Of a DNA stretch of 64,000 nt, positions 46,142 through 55,262 are shown piece after piece. The notes under the pieces were generated by a model. The model was not told the origin of the DNA. It saw only the letters and a list, made by a program, of their open reading frames with translations, and ran no database searches. The stretch lies in NCBI RefSeq assembly GCF_001028665.1, contig NZ_CP011505.1:806001-870000 (forward strand), written 5' to 3'. A program made the position numbers and the translations under genes. Numbering within the stretch: the stretch's first letter is position 1; every line of letters starts with the position of its first letter. Origin of the DNA: Burkholderia pyrrocinia. GTDB taxonomy: Bacteria; Pseudomonadota; Gammaproteobacteria; Burkholderiales; Burkholderiaceae.

Positions 46142-46474
46142 TCAGCGTTCGTAATAAATCGCCAGCCAGACGGATGGCTCGTCTTCGTGCGTCCACGCGA
46201 CGCGATGGCGGCAATGCGGCTCGATCAGCACGTAGTCGCCCGGGCGCATGTCGTGTCGCGTCGAACCCTCTTCGAACTCGAGCACGGCCGCCCCCGACAG
46301 CAGCACGACCCATTCGGCGCGCGAGTCGTCATACCAGAACCCGTCGGGGCTCGCATGCCCCATCGACACGATCCGCTCGACGTTCAGGCGCTGCCCCGTC
46401 ACGAGGATGTCGACCCGCTCGTCGCCGCCGCGCTGCCCTTCGACGCTGAACAGATTACCGGTTTGAAGTTGCAT
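46142..46474 (-). CDS. cupin-domain protein
   Basis: This 110-residue single cupin has a beta-barrel pattern: SPDGFWYDDSRAEWVVLLSG, GSTRHDMRPGDYVLIEPHCR and HRVAWT. Metal ligands are partly replaced (few His in motif 1). Similar ORFs are annotated as cupins of unknown function. ATG 46474 has AGGTCGAG upstream. Its start is about 135 bases from the stop of the nucleotidyltransferase gene on the same strand. Confidence 0.75.
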   Translation of the reverse strand: MQLQTGNLFSVEGQRGGDERVDILVTGQRLNVERIVSMGHASPDGFWYDDSRAEWVVLLSGAAVLEFEEGSTRHDMRPGDYVLIEPHCRHRVAWTHEDEPSVWLAIYYER

Positions 46475-46608
46475 CGCTCGACCTCGTCGTTGACCTTCGC
46501 GTGAAGGAAGCGGGCTCAATGGCGCCGGGAACTGTTCACTGTAGTCCAACGGCCGCCATTGTTTACAAACGCATCGATGAATGCCCGCAAAAAGATGATG
46601 AATGGCCG

Positions 46609-47217
46609 TTACAGCGCCCGCGCCCATTCATTGCCGGGGTGAAGCGCGCCGAGACAGTCTTTTAGCCACACGCGTTCGCTAACCGGCAGTTTCGGTAGTG
46701 CCCTGTCGAAATCCTGCTGGTCTTTGGGGCGTCGATCCCGTGCCTTGAACAGAAGCACGGCGGTCGGATTCAGATACGGAATGTCGTCGGTGGTTCTCAT
46801 CACCATTGCGGCACGCGGTCGCCTGATCGACGGATCTCGCTTGTAGGCCCACCATTCAGGCGTTCCAGGCTCGATCATCATATCGACCCGCCAACATTCA
46901 GCAGCGCGGTCGAATCCCCAGAATTGCATGACTTCGGGCGGCGGTTCCTGGTTTTCCGGCAGTTTTCCGACAACGCCGGCGTGCGCCGTGTAGAACGCCA
47001 GATCGCTGAGCGCCTGACGGAATCTGCCGAAGTCTTCCCGCAAAATCGTGAATTCCAGATCGTCGTGTTCGCGCGTCCGGGCGCCGTGCCAAAGATCGAG
47101 CGCCCATCCACCGACTACGCACCAGGGCAAATGAATATCGCTCAATCGTTGAGCGAGTGTGGCCGGTTGCCAGGCATTCCATGCCTGTTGGTCGGGAATT
47201 GCCATTCGAGTATTCAT
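46609..47217 (-). CDS. nucleotidyltransferase, aminoglycoside adenylyltransferase-like
   Basis: This 202-residue protein has the nucleotidyltransferase core VVGGWALDLWHG followed by TREHDDLEF, where the Asp pair binds Mg-NTP, as in the aminoglycoside-2''-adenylyltransferase-like family. Such genes can modify drugs or other small molecules; resistance is not proven. No mobile element is adjacent. Confidence 0.78.
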   Translation of the reverse strand: MNTRMAIPDQQAWNAWQPATLAQRLSDIHLPWCVVGGWALDLWHGARTREHDDLEFTILREDFGRFRQALSDLAFYTAHAGVVGKLPENQEPPPEVMQFWGFDRAAECWRVDMMIEPGTPEWWAYKRDPSIRRPRAAMVMRTTDDIPYLNPTAVLLFKARDRRPKDQQDFDRALPKLPVSERVWLKDCLGALHPGNEWARAL

Positions 47218-47388
47218 CCTGTTGGAATGATCTGCACTGGATAACGTGTGTCGGATTTTCCCGGAAGGTCACGTGATCTCCAATAGGGCCGGCCGATCAT
47301 GAAAAAATCCGCGCGTGTTCGAGTCGCCACATATGTTGGCCAGACATTTAAATACCCGGTCAGCGTCACGCGGCCCCCTTCCGCACCG

Positions 47389-48312
47389 TCAAACCATCGC
47401 CGTCAACCACGCAAGCAGATCCGACTGCGCGCTTCCAGCCGCCACGGCTTCCGGCGTCAACAAACAGTAGTGCGAGCCGTCTTCCACAAAACCCATCGGC
47501 GCGACCAGCACACCGCTTTCCAGATCATCGCGAACGAGATGCCACGGGCCGACGGCAACCCCCAGCCCCGCGACAGCCGCCTGCAGACTGAAATAGAAAT
47601 GCTCGAACATCTGCGGCCGCCCTTTCCCCGTCGGCTGATTCGCCGCCACCGCCCATTCCTTCCACGCGTCCGGCCTGGTGCGCGTATGCAATTGCGGAGC
47701 ATCCGGCTTCAACAAGCAACCCCCGCGACCACGGGAAAACCACGCGTCGACTTTGTCCGGCCGACAAACCGGCCCCACCCGCTCGGCGAACAGGCGTTCG
47801 GCGTGATATCCCGCCGGCCACGCAAAGTCGTTGCGGCGAATGGCCATGTCGATGCCGCTATCGAACGAGAACGGGCCGCCCGCAGCGACAAGGTGAATGT
47901 CGACGCCCGCATATCGCGCCTGGAAGTCCGGCCAGCGCGGGATCAGCCAACGCATCAAGAGCGTTGGCTCGCACGACAGAACCCAACGCCGCGCGCGGGC
48001 AGCCTCGGTGCGCAATTCGTGCGCGGCGTGACGCATCAGGCCCAGGCCCTCGTATACCGCCTGGGCCAGCTTGCGGCCCGCATCGGTCAGGAAAACACGA
48101 CGACTGCGCCGTTGAAACAGCGCCACGCCCAGGTCATCTTCGAGCAGACGCACCGCACGGCTGACCGCGCCGTGGGTTAAGCACAGTTCGTCGGCGGCAC
48201 GGCTGAAATTCTCGTGACGCGCCGCCGCCTCGAAACAACGCAACGCCATCAGCGACGGCAGGTTTGCGCGGATTGATTGTGAGTCAGTCTCACCATCCTG
48301 GTCAGAAATCAT
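47389..48312 (-). CDS. LysR-family regulator (GcvA-like)
   Basis: This 307-residue LysR protein has the winged helix LMALRCFEAAARHENFSRAA and THGAVSRAVRLLEDDLG. It is divergent from the LysE exporter gene with 67 bases between starts, the classic layout of a LysR regulating an amino-acid exporter. Confidence 0.87.
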   Translation of the reverse strand: MISDQDGETDSQSIRANLPSLMALRCFEAAARHENFSRAADELCLTHGAVSRAVRLLEDDLGVALFQRRSRRVFLTDAGRKLAQAVYEGLGLMRHAAHELRTEAARARRWVLSCEPTLLMRWLIPRWPDFQARYAGVDIHLVAAGGPFSFDSGIDMAIRRNDFAWPAGYHAERLFAERVGPVCRPDKVDAWFSRGRGGCLLKPDAPQLHTRTRPDAWKEWAVAANQPTGKGRPQMFEHFYFSLQAAVAGLGVAVGPWHLVRDDLESGVLVAPMGFVEDGSHYCLLTPEAVAAGSAQSDLLAWLTAMV

Positions 48313-48379
48313 CGCTTTTCCTGATGGAATTCAGTCTCTACGATTGTGCCATGACGACATCAATCGAAAGGACAATGCG

Positions 48380-48997
48380 ATGACAGAATTGATAGTTGTA
48401 GTCACCATTACGCTGCTGGCCGTCATCAGCCCGGGGCCGGACTTCGCGATGGTCACGCGCAACAGCCTGATGCTGTCGCGCCGATCCGGCTTGCTCACCG
48501 CGCTGGGTATCGGGCTGGGTGTGACGGTCCACGTGAGCTACACGCTGCTCGGCGTGGGCCTGCTGATCCGCCAATCGCTGTGGCTCTTCAACGCCGTCAA
48601 GCTCGTCGGCGCGATCTACCTGATCTACCTGGGCGCGAAGATGCTCATGACGAAGGCCAACACCGGGCAACCCGACGTGCCGGTGGCGCCGCTGTCCGAT
48701 CTGGCGGCGCTGCGCACCGGCTTTTTGACCAATGTGCTGAATCCCAAAACCACGGTGTTCATCGTCAGCCTGTTCATGCAGGCAGTCCGGCCCGACACGC
48801 CGTTGATCGTGCAGATCGGCTACGGCGCCTTCATCGCGCTGGCGCATGCCGGCTGGTTCAGCCTGGTGGCGGTCTGTTTCTCCGCCACGGCCGTCCGCGA
48901 CCGCTTGCTGTCGCTGCGCCACTGGATCGACCGCACCTTTGGCGGCTTGCTCGTGGGCTTCGGTGTCGCACTCGCGATCGCACGCGGCGGTCGCTGA
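48380..48997 (+). CDS. LysE-family amino acid exporter
   Basis: This 205-residue six-span LysE/RhtB-family protein has the signature VISPGPDFAMVTRNSL near the N-terminus and GAIYLIYLGAKML, NVLNPKTTVFIVSLF inside. It exports amino acids. The ATG at 48380 has AAAGGA upstream. Likely controlled by the divergent LysR. Confidence 0.9.
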   Translation: MTELIVVVTITLLAVISPGPDFAMVTRNSLMLSRRSGLLTALGIGLGVTVHVSYTLLGVGLLIRQSLWLFNAVKLVGAIYLIYLGAKMLMTKANTGQPDVPVAPLSDLAALRTGFLTNVLNPKTTVFIVSLFMQAVRPDTPLIVQIGYGAFIALAHAGWFSLVAVCFSATAVRDRLLSLRHWIDRTFGGLLVGFGVALAIARGGR

Positions 48998-49078
48998 TTC
49001 GTGTGTCCGGTCCGCGCTTCCAGGCGACCGTCGGGCATGTTCCGCCGACGCGCCGGATGTGAAGCGCGGCATCCTTAT

Positions 49079-49711
49079 TCAGAACGCGCTTGCAATCGCA
49101 CGGGCTTCGTCGATCGCACGACTGCGATCGACCTTTCCGTCCGGACCGAACAACGTGCGCTCGACGACAATGCCGGTGACGTCCTTCACGCCCACGAACT
49201 TCAGCCAGGTTTCCATGTACGGGCGCTGAAGGTCGAACTCGGCGGCCGGCGTGAACGAACCCGGCGACTCGTAGCTGAGCCCGCGCGCGTAGACGACCGC
49301 CGCTTTTTTCCCGGCCAGCTTGCCAGCGAAACCCGCACCGTCGAACGTGAACAGCACGTCCTTCTGCGAGATCACATCGATCAGGTGCTTGAGTTTGTAT
49401 GGAATACTGAAATTCCACAGCGGCACGCCGAACAGGAACTTGTCCGCTTCGTGGAACGGCGCCGCGAGCTGCTCGATCTGCTGCCACGCCGCGGCCTGCG
49501 CCGGCGTCAACGCCGTTCCGCTCAGCCCGGCGTATTTCGCGGCAAGCGCGGCTCCGTCGAACTCGGGCATCGCCAGATCCCAGATGTCGAGCTTCCGTAT
49601 CTCGTGATCGGGATGGGCGTGACGGTATGCATCGAGAAATGCATTGCACACTTCGATGGATGCCGAATATTCCTTGTTGGGTGAACCTTCGATATAGAGC
49701 ACGCGTGTCAT
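49079..49711 (-). CDS. azoR: FMN-dependent NADH-azoreductase
   Basis: This 210-residue flavodoxin-fold enzyme has the phosphate-binding EGSPNKEYSAS, VPLWNFSIPYKLKHLIDVIS (FMN/active-site) and YARGLSY motifs of AzoR. It reduces azo compounds and quinones with NADH, protecting against electrophile stress. It is divergent from a LysR gene. Confidence 0.85.
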   Translation of the reverse strand: MTRVLYIEGSPNKEYSASIEVCNAFLDAYRHAHPDHEIRKLDIWDLAMPEFDGAALAAKYAGLSGTALTPAQAAAWQQIEQLAAPFHEADKFLFGVPLWNFSIPYKLKHLIDVISQKDVLFTFDGAGFAGKLAGKKAAVVYARGLSYESPGSFTPAAEFDLQRPYMETWLKFVGVKDVTGIVVERTLFGPDGKVDRSRAIDEARAIASAF

Positions 49712-49793
49712 GGAGCCTGTCCTCGCGAAGAGTGACGGCGACGCGCGGGATGCGCGGTCGCCCACTGCAATTCGCAGCCTATCGAGTCGGCCT

Positions 49794-49827
49794 ATAATTT
49801 GGAAACGCTATTAATTGATTGAATTAA
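49794..49827. promoter_or_regulatory. promoter element and LysR-type operator between azoR and LysR
   Basis: TATAAT at 49794-49799 is a perfect -10 candidate on the plus strand. TTAATT and AATTAA (49811-49827) form a 17-base dyad with 5-base spacing, consistent with a LysR T-N11-A site. It lies about 20 bases before the LysR start. Confidence 0.5.
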
Positions 49828-49843
49828 CCCGGATTGAAGATCA

Positions 49844-50722
49844 ATGAGCAACCCTCTCGACACGGCCCTTCTTCATACGTTTGTGGCGGTCGCCGACATG
49901 CGGAGTTTTACCGGCGCCGGTCGCAGGCTGAATCTCAGCCAATCGGCGGTCAGCGCCCAGGTCGTTCGTCTTGAAGAACAGGTCGGCCGTGCGCTGCTCG
50001 TGCGCAATACGCGCAGCGTCTCGCTCACCGAGCATGGCGAGACGCTGCTCGGATATGCTCGCGCGATGCTCAACCTGAGCGAGGAAGCGCGGTCCAGGCT
50101 GGGGCCCGGCGACGCAGTCGACATCAAGCTGCGCATCGGCGCATCGGAGGATTTCGCGGGAGGCTGGCTACCCGACGTGATGCGCCGCTACAGCGCCGCG
50201 CGGCGCGGCTTGCGTCTCGATCTGACGGTCGACATCGGCGACAGCTTGTTTCGGCGGCACGCAAACGGCGAATTCGATCTCGTGATCGGCAGCCGGTGTT
50301 CGCACACGAGCCAGGGCGCGACGTTGTGGCAGGAACCGCTCGTCTGGGCGTTTGCGCGCCACGAGCCGCTTCCGGAAGGCGAGGTCCCGCTCGCGTGCTT
50401 TCCCGATCCATGTCCGTACCGAGGGGCCGCCATCAAGGCGCTCGCGCTGGCCGGCATGCGCTACCGGATCGCATGCGAAAGCCCGAGCGTCACCGGCATC
50501 CTGACGTTCGCGCGCGCCGGCATCGCGATCACGCCGGTGCCACGCAGTGCGATCGACGACACGCTCCGCGAACTGACCGGGTCCGAAGGGTTGCCGGAAC
50601 TGCCGGACGTGGAATTCGTGATGATGCATGACGCCCGGATGCCGGCTGCGGCCGAATTCGCCGCGACGATTTTCGATGAAACCGCGGTTCGCGCGGGGGC
50701 AGGCAGACGCAACAGGCCGTAG
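49844..50722 (+). CDS. LysR-family regulator
   Basis: This 292-residue LysR protein has LLHTFVAVADMRSFTGAGRR and SQSAVSAQVVRLEEQVG in its helix-turn-helix, and a sensor domain with LRIGASEDFAGG. It is divergent from azoR and probably regulates it in response to quinone or electrophile stress (family inference). Confidence 0.87.
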   Translation: MSNPLDTALLHTFVAVADMRSFTGAGRRLNLSQSAVSAQVVRLEEQVGRALLVRNTRSVSLTEHGETLLGYARAMLNLSEEARSRLGPGDAVDIKLRIGASEDFAGGWLPDVMRRYSAARRGLRLDLTVDIGDSLFRRHANGEFDLVIGSRCSHTSQGATLWQEPLVWAFARHEPLPEGEVPLACFPDPCPYRGAAIKALALAGMRYRIACESPSVTGILTFARAGIAITPVPRSAIDDTLRELTGSEGLPELPDVEFVMMHDARMPAAAEFAATIFDETAVRAGAGRRNRP

Positions 50723-50951
50723 CAGGCATCTCCGTGCTTTGATGTCCTGGCCGGCGTCGTAAAGAAGGTGCCCTATAACGTCGAGCAGCAGATGGAACAG
50801 CGTGGCGCGCCACGAGAAGGTGCTGATTCCGAGACTGCCCGGCCTAAACGCATCCGACCATTTGACCTGCCGTGACGGTAAGTTGTCTCCTCACATTGAT
50901 TCGCAATCCGATCTTTATCTTTTCCTTTCGCATAGCGGACAGGAATCGCGC

Positions 50952-52196
50952 TCAAATCACCTCGAAACGCAACCCCGCGTGGCGAACCAGACGCTCGACA
51001 AAGCGCTCGTCGAACATCGTCGCGGGCGTCCAGAAACCGCCGCCGCGCCCGGTCTTGATGCCGTCCCCGCCGCAATCCAACGCAAGACCGATCGCGGCCT
51101 GGCCCAGCATCTTGCCGGTGGAGCCATAGCCCGGATCGCGGTCGCCGGTGACTTTCACGCGCAAGGTTCGCCCGTCGTCGGCGCGGCCGAAGAAACGCAA
51201 GTCGTAGCGGCCGGCCAGTTGGGCCGCGGCACTCGGACCCTCACCGGGTTTCGGCAGCAGGAAGCGCTCCATCAGGCTGCGCACCGGCTTGATGAGGACA
51301 CCCACCATGAACGCGCCGAGGCCTGCCACCATCGCCAGCGCGGCCAGGCGGCCCTTGAGGCCCGTGCCGGTCATCACGGCTTCGTCGTAGGTGAACCGGC
51401 TGCCGTACGCATTACCTGCAAGCGCATTGGAGCGATGCACGACACGCTCGTTGATTGCCGCCATCACGAAGGGCGCGATCCACGCGTCGCAGTCGCGATC
51501 GAATTCAGCCGATCGAACCGCGTGCTGCCGCACCGCGAAGCCATGACCTTTCGGGCACAGCGAATAAGGATCGAGCAGTTCCCTGCGCAACGCGGGATCG
51601 GCCGCGGCTTCCCGGACGACGTTGATCACGCTCGCCACCGTACCGCCCGATGCGCCGCCCTTCAGCGTTCTGACGCGCATCTTCACCTGCCCGGCCGGCA
51701 CGCCCCATTGCTGCCGTGCCTGTTGCTGCAGGAAGAACACGCCCATGTCCGACGGAACCGAATCGAACCCGCAGCAATGAACGATGCGCGCGCCCGATCG
51801 CCGGGCCGCGGGCTCGTATTTTTCGATCATCTGCTTGATCCACTGCGTCTCGCCGGTGAGGTCGCAGTAGTCGGTGCCGGTTTCCGCGCAGACCCTGACC
51901 AGCGGCTCCCCGTAAAGCGCGTAGGGCCCGACAGTCGACACGACCACCCGCGTTTGCGCACAAAGCGCCCGCAATTGCGCTTCGTCGGCCGCGTCGGCGA
52001 CGATGATCGGCACGGACTGCCCCGCCGCGCCGAGCGCATCCCTGACCTGCCTGAGCTTCGCTTCGGACCGGCCGGCGATGGCCCAGCGCAGCGTCTCGTC
52101 GGCGCCCGACAGGTAATCGGACAGGTAGCGGGTCAGGATCTGCCCGACAAAACTGGTGGCGCCAAATACGACGAGATCGTGGGTCGGCTGGGTCAT
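50952..52196 (-). CDS. saccharopine dehydrogenase-like / trans-acting enoyl reductase protein
   Basis: This 414-residue protein has a Rossmann start VVFGATSFVGQILTRYL and the family segment VVSTVGPYALYGEPLVRVCA, then VHCCGFDSVPSDMGVF, matching the saccharopine-dehydrogenase-like trans-acting enoyl reductase group. A hydrophobic segment lies near residue 270. AAGGAAC precedes ATG 52196. It is transcribed after the acetoacetate-decarboxylase-like gene (43 bases between them). Confidence 0.82.
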   Translation of the reverse strand: MTQPTHDLVVFGATSFVGQILTRYLSDYLSGADETLRWAIAGRSEAKLRQVRDALGAAGQSVPIIVADAADEAQLRALCAQTRVVVSTVGPYALYGEPLVRVCAETGTDYCDLTGETQWIKQMIEKYEPAARRSGARIVHCCGFDSVPSDMGVFFLQQQARQQWGVPAGQVKMRVRTLKGGASGGTVASVINVVREAAADPALRRELLDPYSLCPKGHGFAVRQHAVRSAEFDRDCDAWIAPFVMAAINERVVHRSNALAGNAYGSRFTYDEAVMTGTGLKGRLAALAMVAGLGAFMVGVLIKPVRSLMERFLLPKPGEGPSAAAQLAGRYDLRFFGRADDGRTLRVKVTGDRDPGYGSTGKMLGQAAIGLALDCGGDGIKTGRGGGFWTPATMFDERFVERLVRHAGLRFEVI

Positions 52197-52239
52197 GGAC
52201 GGTTCCTTCGGCGCGGGCGTGTCGCGAGCATCCGTGCCG

Positions 52240-53157
52240 TTAGCGTTGCTTTCCGGGTTCATCGAAGGCCTTCAAAGGCGTCGGCAGGTTCAGGACCAGT
52301 TGCGCGTCTTTTACCACGTCGAGACGCATGACGGTGGAAGCGCCGAGCCCGTCGAGCAGCTGGCTCAGCGGGCCGCCGTGCCGCACCAGCTCGACACCGC
52401 GCGGCAACAGGCGCTGGGCGAACGATAGCGTATTGGCTTGCTCCAAGGTTTGGTGCCATTCGCCGTCGATGCGATTGATCATCGTCGTCGTGCTCATCCG
52501 CGATTGCGGCGCGACGTGGGTCAGCGCAGGCAGCGGCACGCTCAGGCTCAGATCCGGACGGCCTCCCGAGCCGGCAATGCGTGCGCTGGCGGCGGCGCCG
52601 AGGTTCACGTCGATATCGGCGAGCCACTTGGGCAACTGATAGCCGTGTACGCCGCGAACCCGCGCGATTTCAGTGGTAACCGGCAGCGCCAGCACGTGCG
52701 CGAAGAAGCTCCGGCGCCGCATCGAGTCGATCAGCTCCAGTGCGTGCGACCCGCGCGCGCCGGGCCGGCGGATCACCACCGCGACGGAAACTTCGTCATA
52801 CGGATCGTTATCGCAGACCGAATACGAAAAGGAGGTCAGCGCGACCAGCCCTTGCCCGGGGAGCGCTCGCAGCGGTTCGAGCGGTACCGGCAGCATGGTC
52901 CGCAGGCGTTCGAGCGGCGCAAGGAACAACAGCTGAATGCTGCTGGAACGGTAGTAGAAGTTCGGCGCCCAGGTCGGCCCGACCCGCGAAACGACCTGAC
53001 GCTTCGGAATCCGACGGAAAAAATCGATTTTCCCCGCGGCGGGATCGCGCGCCACCTCGTCCAGGTCCGGATTCATCCGGAACCGGTCGTAGTACCCGCC
53101 TTCGGGCACGTCGACCGTATGCGGCCCGAATTCAACCTGTGTAAACCGCCTGTCCAT
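52240..53157 (-). CDS. acetoacetate decarboxylase-family protein
   Basis: This 305-residue protein resembles the acetoacetate decarboxylase family: SYSVCDNDPYDEVSVAVVI and GVHGYQLPKWLADI are the typical conserved blocks around the active site. I did not confirm the catalytic Lys, so decarboxylation is uncertain. GAGG upstream of ATG 53157. Forms an operon with the enoyl-reductase-type gene. Confidence 0.75.
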   Translation of the reverse strand: MDRRFTQVEFGPHTVDVPEGGYYDRFRMNPDLDEVARDPAAGKIDFFRRIPKRQVVSRVGPTWAPNFYYRSSSIQLLFLAPLERLRTMLPVPLEPLRALPGQGLVALTSFSYSVCDNDPYDEVSVAVVIRRPGARGSHALELIDSMRRRSFFAHVLALPVTTEIARVRGVHGYQLPKWLADIDVNLGAAASARIAGSGGRPDLSLSVPLPALTHVAPQSRMSTTTMINRIDGEWHQTLEQANTLSFAQRLLPRGVELVRHGGPLSQLLDGLGASTVMRLDVVKDAQLVLNLPTPLKAFDEPGKQR

Positions 53158-53444
53158 GTTCGTCGCCTCTCGTCGATGATTGACCGTCGCAGGCAACACC
53201 CGAAGCCTGCCGATTCACTGCCGTCAGCAAGCACTCTAGGATTGAAGTCAACTTTAAGGTCAAGGATCCGAATAGAGGAGCAAGTCGGTCTTCGATTACG
53301 TGGCTCGCCGGCAATCGCGTTGCGGTCGAATCATTTGGCGGTCGTGCGACGGCCCTTGCCGCGTATCGTCACCACGCCGTGATCGCGCAGCCGATCCATC
53401 GAACAGGAGCAGGCACGGGATACGTCACAATGAAAGCCGAAATC

Positions 53445-54146
53445 TCAGGCTGAAGGCCGCCCTCTACCCGCTACCGAAGGCACCTGGTCAAGCCCGCGAA
53501 GAAAATCGGGAACCGCTTCTCCGATCGACGCGAGATAGCCGGCCATCGCGCCGGCGACTTTCCGCACGGCGGGACGTGCGGTCATCCGCGCACGCCACGC
53601 GAGCAGGTTCGGCGTCTCCGTTGTCATCGGCGCCCCCTTGCGTGCACCGAACAACTGCGCCATGTAAAACGCGATGTCGGCATAGGAATACGCCCCGGCC
53701 AGAAATTCCCGATCGGCAAGTACGCGCTCCATGCGCCGATAGTATTGCGACGCTTCGGCGCGCGCGGCCTGCGCCGCCGGATCGTCCGGCGTCGCTTCAA
53801 GCCCCATCAGCCGGATAACGTGCGGAAAATAGATTTCGTCGCTGCAATGTTCGAGCTGACGCGCGATGGCGCGCGCCGCCGGATGCGCCGGCCATAACGC
53901 AGGATCGGGCTTCAGATCCTCGAGATATTCGAATATCTGCGTGGAATCGAAGATCTCCAGCGTGCCGTCCATCAGCACCGGCACCTGCCGCTTCGGATTG
54001 ATGCGCAGTACGTCGGGATGCTTTGGGTCATAGCCGCGAAGCTGGCTGAACGGCGCCATCACCAGCTCGAAGTCGATACCCTTCTCGTGCGCAGCAATCT
54101 CGACCTTGGCACCGAACATGCTCAGCGGTCCGGAAATTATCTTCAT
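53445..54146 (-). CDS. glutathione S-transferase
   Basis: This 233-residue GST has the N-terminal thioredoxin fold with ISGPLSMFGAKVEIAAHEKG, the glutathione-site RQVPVLMDGTLEIFDSTQI (cis-Pro and Ser/Asp), and an all-helical C-terminal domain. It conjugates or reduces electrophiles. It is divergent from the WYL regulator. Confidence 0.87.
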   Translation of the reverse strand: MKIISGPLSMFGAKVEIAAHEKGIDFELVMAPFSQLRGYDPKHPDVLRINPKRQVPVLMDGTLEIFDSTQIFEYLEDLKPDPALWPAHPAARAIARQLEHCSDEIYFPHVIRLMGLEATPDDPAAQAARAEASQYYRRMERVLADREFLAGAYSYADIAFYMAQLFGARKGAPMTTETPNLLAWRARMTARPAVRKVAGAMAGYLASIGEAVPDFLRGLDQVPSVAGRGRPSA

Positions 54147-54239
54147 CGCTTTTCCTTTACTTTCTCGAATGCGCTCGTGCTTGTTCGAGCTTGTTCTCGA
54201 TTGAACGGATCAGGCATGCCGCAAAGCATAAGTCCTATA

Positions 54240-54255
54240 ACATGACACCTCATGT
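54240..54255. promoter_or_regulatory. inverted repeat between GST and WYL regulator
   Basis: ACATGA and TCATGT are exact arms around CACC, 18 bases before the GTG start of the regulator, in the shared promoter. A possible operator; arms are short. Confidence 0.4.
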
Positions 54256-54272
54256 CAGGTATTTGAGGTAAC

Positions 54273-55262
54273 GTGTCGCGTATGAAAGCCAGTCGCCTGT
54301 TGTCGATCATGATGATGCTGCAAGCGCGCGGCCGGATGACCGCACCGGCGCTTGCCGAAGCGCTGGAGGTGTCCGAGCGCACGATCCTGCGCGATATCGA
54401 CCAGCTCTCCACTGCCGGCGTGCCCATCTGGGGCGATCGCGGCCGCAACGGCGGTTTTCAGCTGCGCGACGGCTGGAGTACCGATCTCACCGGGCTCACC
54501 GAGCACGAAGCGCATGCGCTGATCCTGGCGGGTTTGCCAGGGCCGGCGAGAGAGCTGGGCCTCGACGGCATGGCCAGCTCCGCACGGCTGAAGATGATGG
54601 CCAGCCTGCCTCCCGGCTCGCGCGAGCAGGCCGATCGTGTCGCCAGCCGGCTGCACATCGATACCGTCGATTGGTACCGGGCGCAGGAAACGCCTGAATT
54701 CCTGCGAGAAGTCGCCGACGCGGTGTGGGGTTCGTATCGTATCGACGTGAAGTATCGGAGCTGGCGCGGTATGTCCCGCCGCGAACTCGAACCGCTCGGC
54801 CTGGTGCTCAAGGGAGGCGCCTGGTACCTGATTGCCAAGGTCGTCGGCAAGCCCGGCGCACTGACCTTCCGGCTGGCGAATATCTGCGAATTCAGCGCGA
54901 CGCGCCGCCGTTTCAAGCGCCCTGCGCGATTCGATCTGGCGGCGCACTGGCGTGACGCGATGAGCCGGTACGAGACCGATCTTTATCGGCTGACCGCCCA
55001 TATCGCCGTGTCGCCGCGCGCCGAGAACTGGCTGGCCAATGCGCGGATCAAGACCGCGCCGGTCTTGCAGAAGGCCGGCAGCGCGGAGGTGCCGTCAGGA
55101 TGGAAGGAACTCCTGATGCCCATCGAATCCATCGAGCACGGCGCGCGGAAGCTGCTGGGGTACGGCGCGCATCTGAAGATCCTCGGGCCGCAGGCTCTGA
55201 AGGATCGATTCATCGAAGAGTTGTCGCAGTTGAAGGTGCTCTATCAATCAGGTGACGAATGA
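54273..55262 (+). CDS. YafY-type HTH/WYL-domain regulator
   Basis: This 329-residue protein has an N-terminal HTH (SRLLSIMMMLQARGRMTAPA, VSERTILRDIDQLSTAGVPI) and a central WYL domain near residues 140-215 (YRSWRGMSRRELEPLGLVLKG, WYLIAKV), which binds small ligands or nucleic acid. The start is GTG at 54273 or ATG at 54282. Divergent from the GST gene, which it likely controls. Confidence 0.87.
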   Translation: MSRMKASRLLSIMMMLQARGRMTAPALAEALEVSERTILRDIDQLSTAGVPIWGDRGRNGGFQLRDGWSTDLTGLTEHEAHALILAGLPGPARELGLDGMASSARLKMMASLPPGSREQADRVASRLHIDTVDWYRAQETPEFLREVADAVWGSYRIDVKYRSWRGMSRRELEPLGLVLKGGAWYLIAKVVGKPGALTFRLANICEFSATRRRFKRPARFDLAAHWRDAMSRYETDLYRLTAHIAVSPRAENWLANARIKTAPVLQKAGSAEVPSGWKELLMPIESIEHGARKLLGYGAHLKILGPQALKDRFIEELSQLKVLYQSGDE

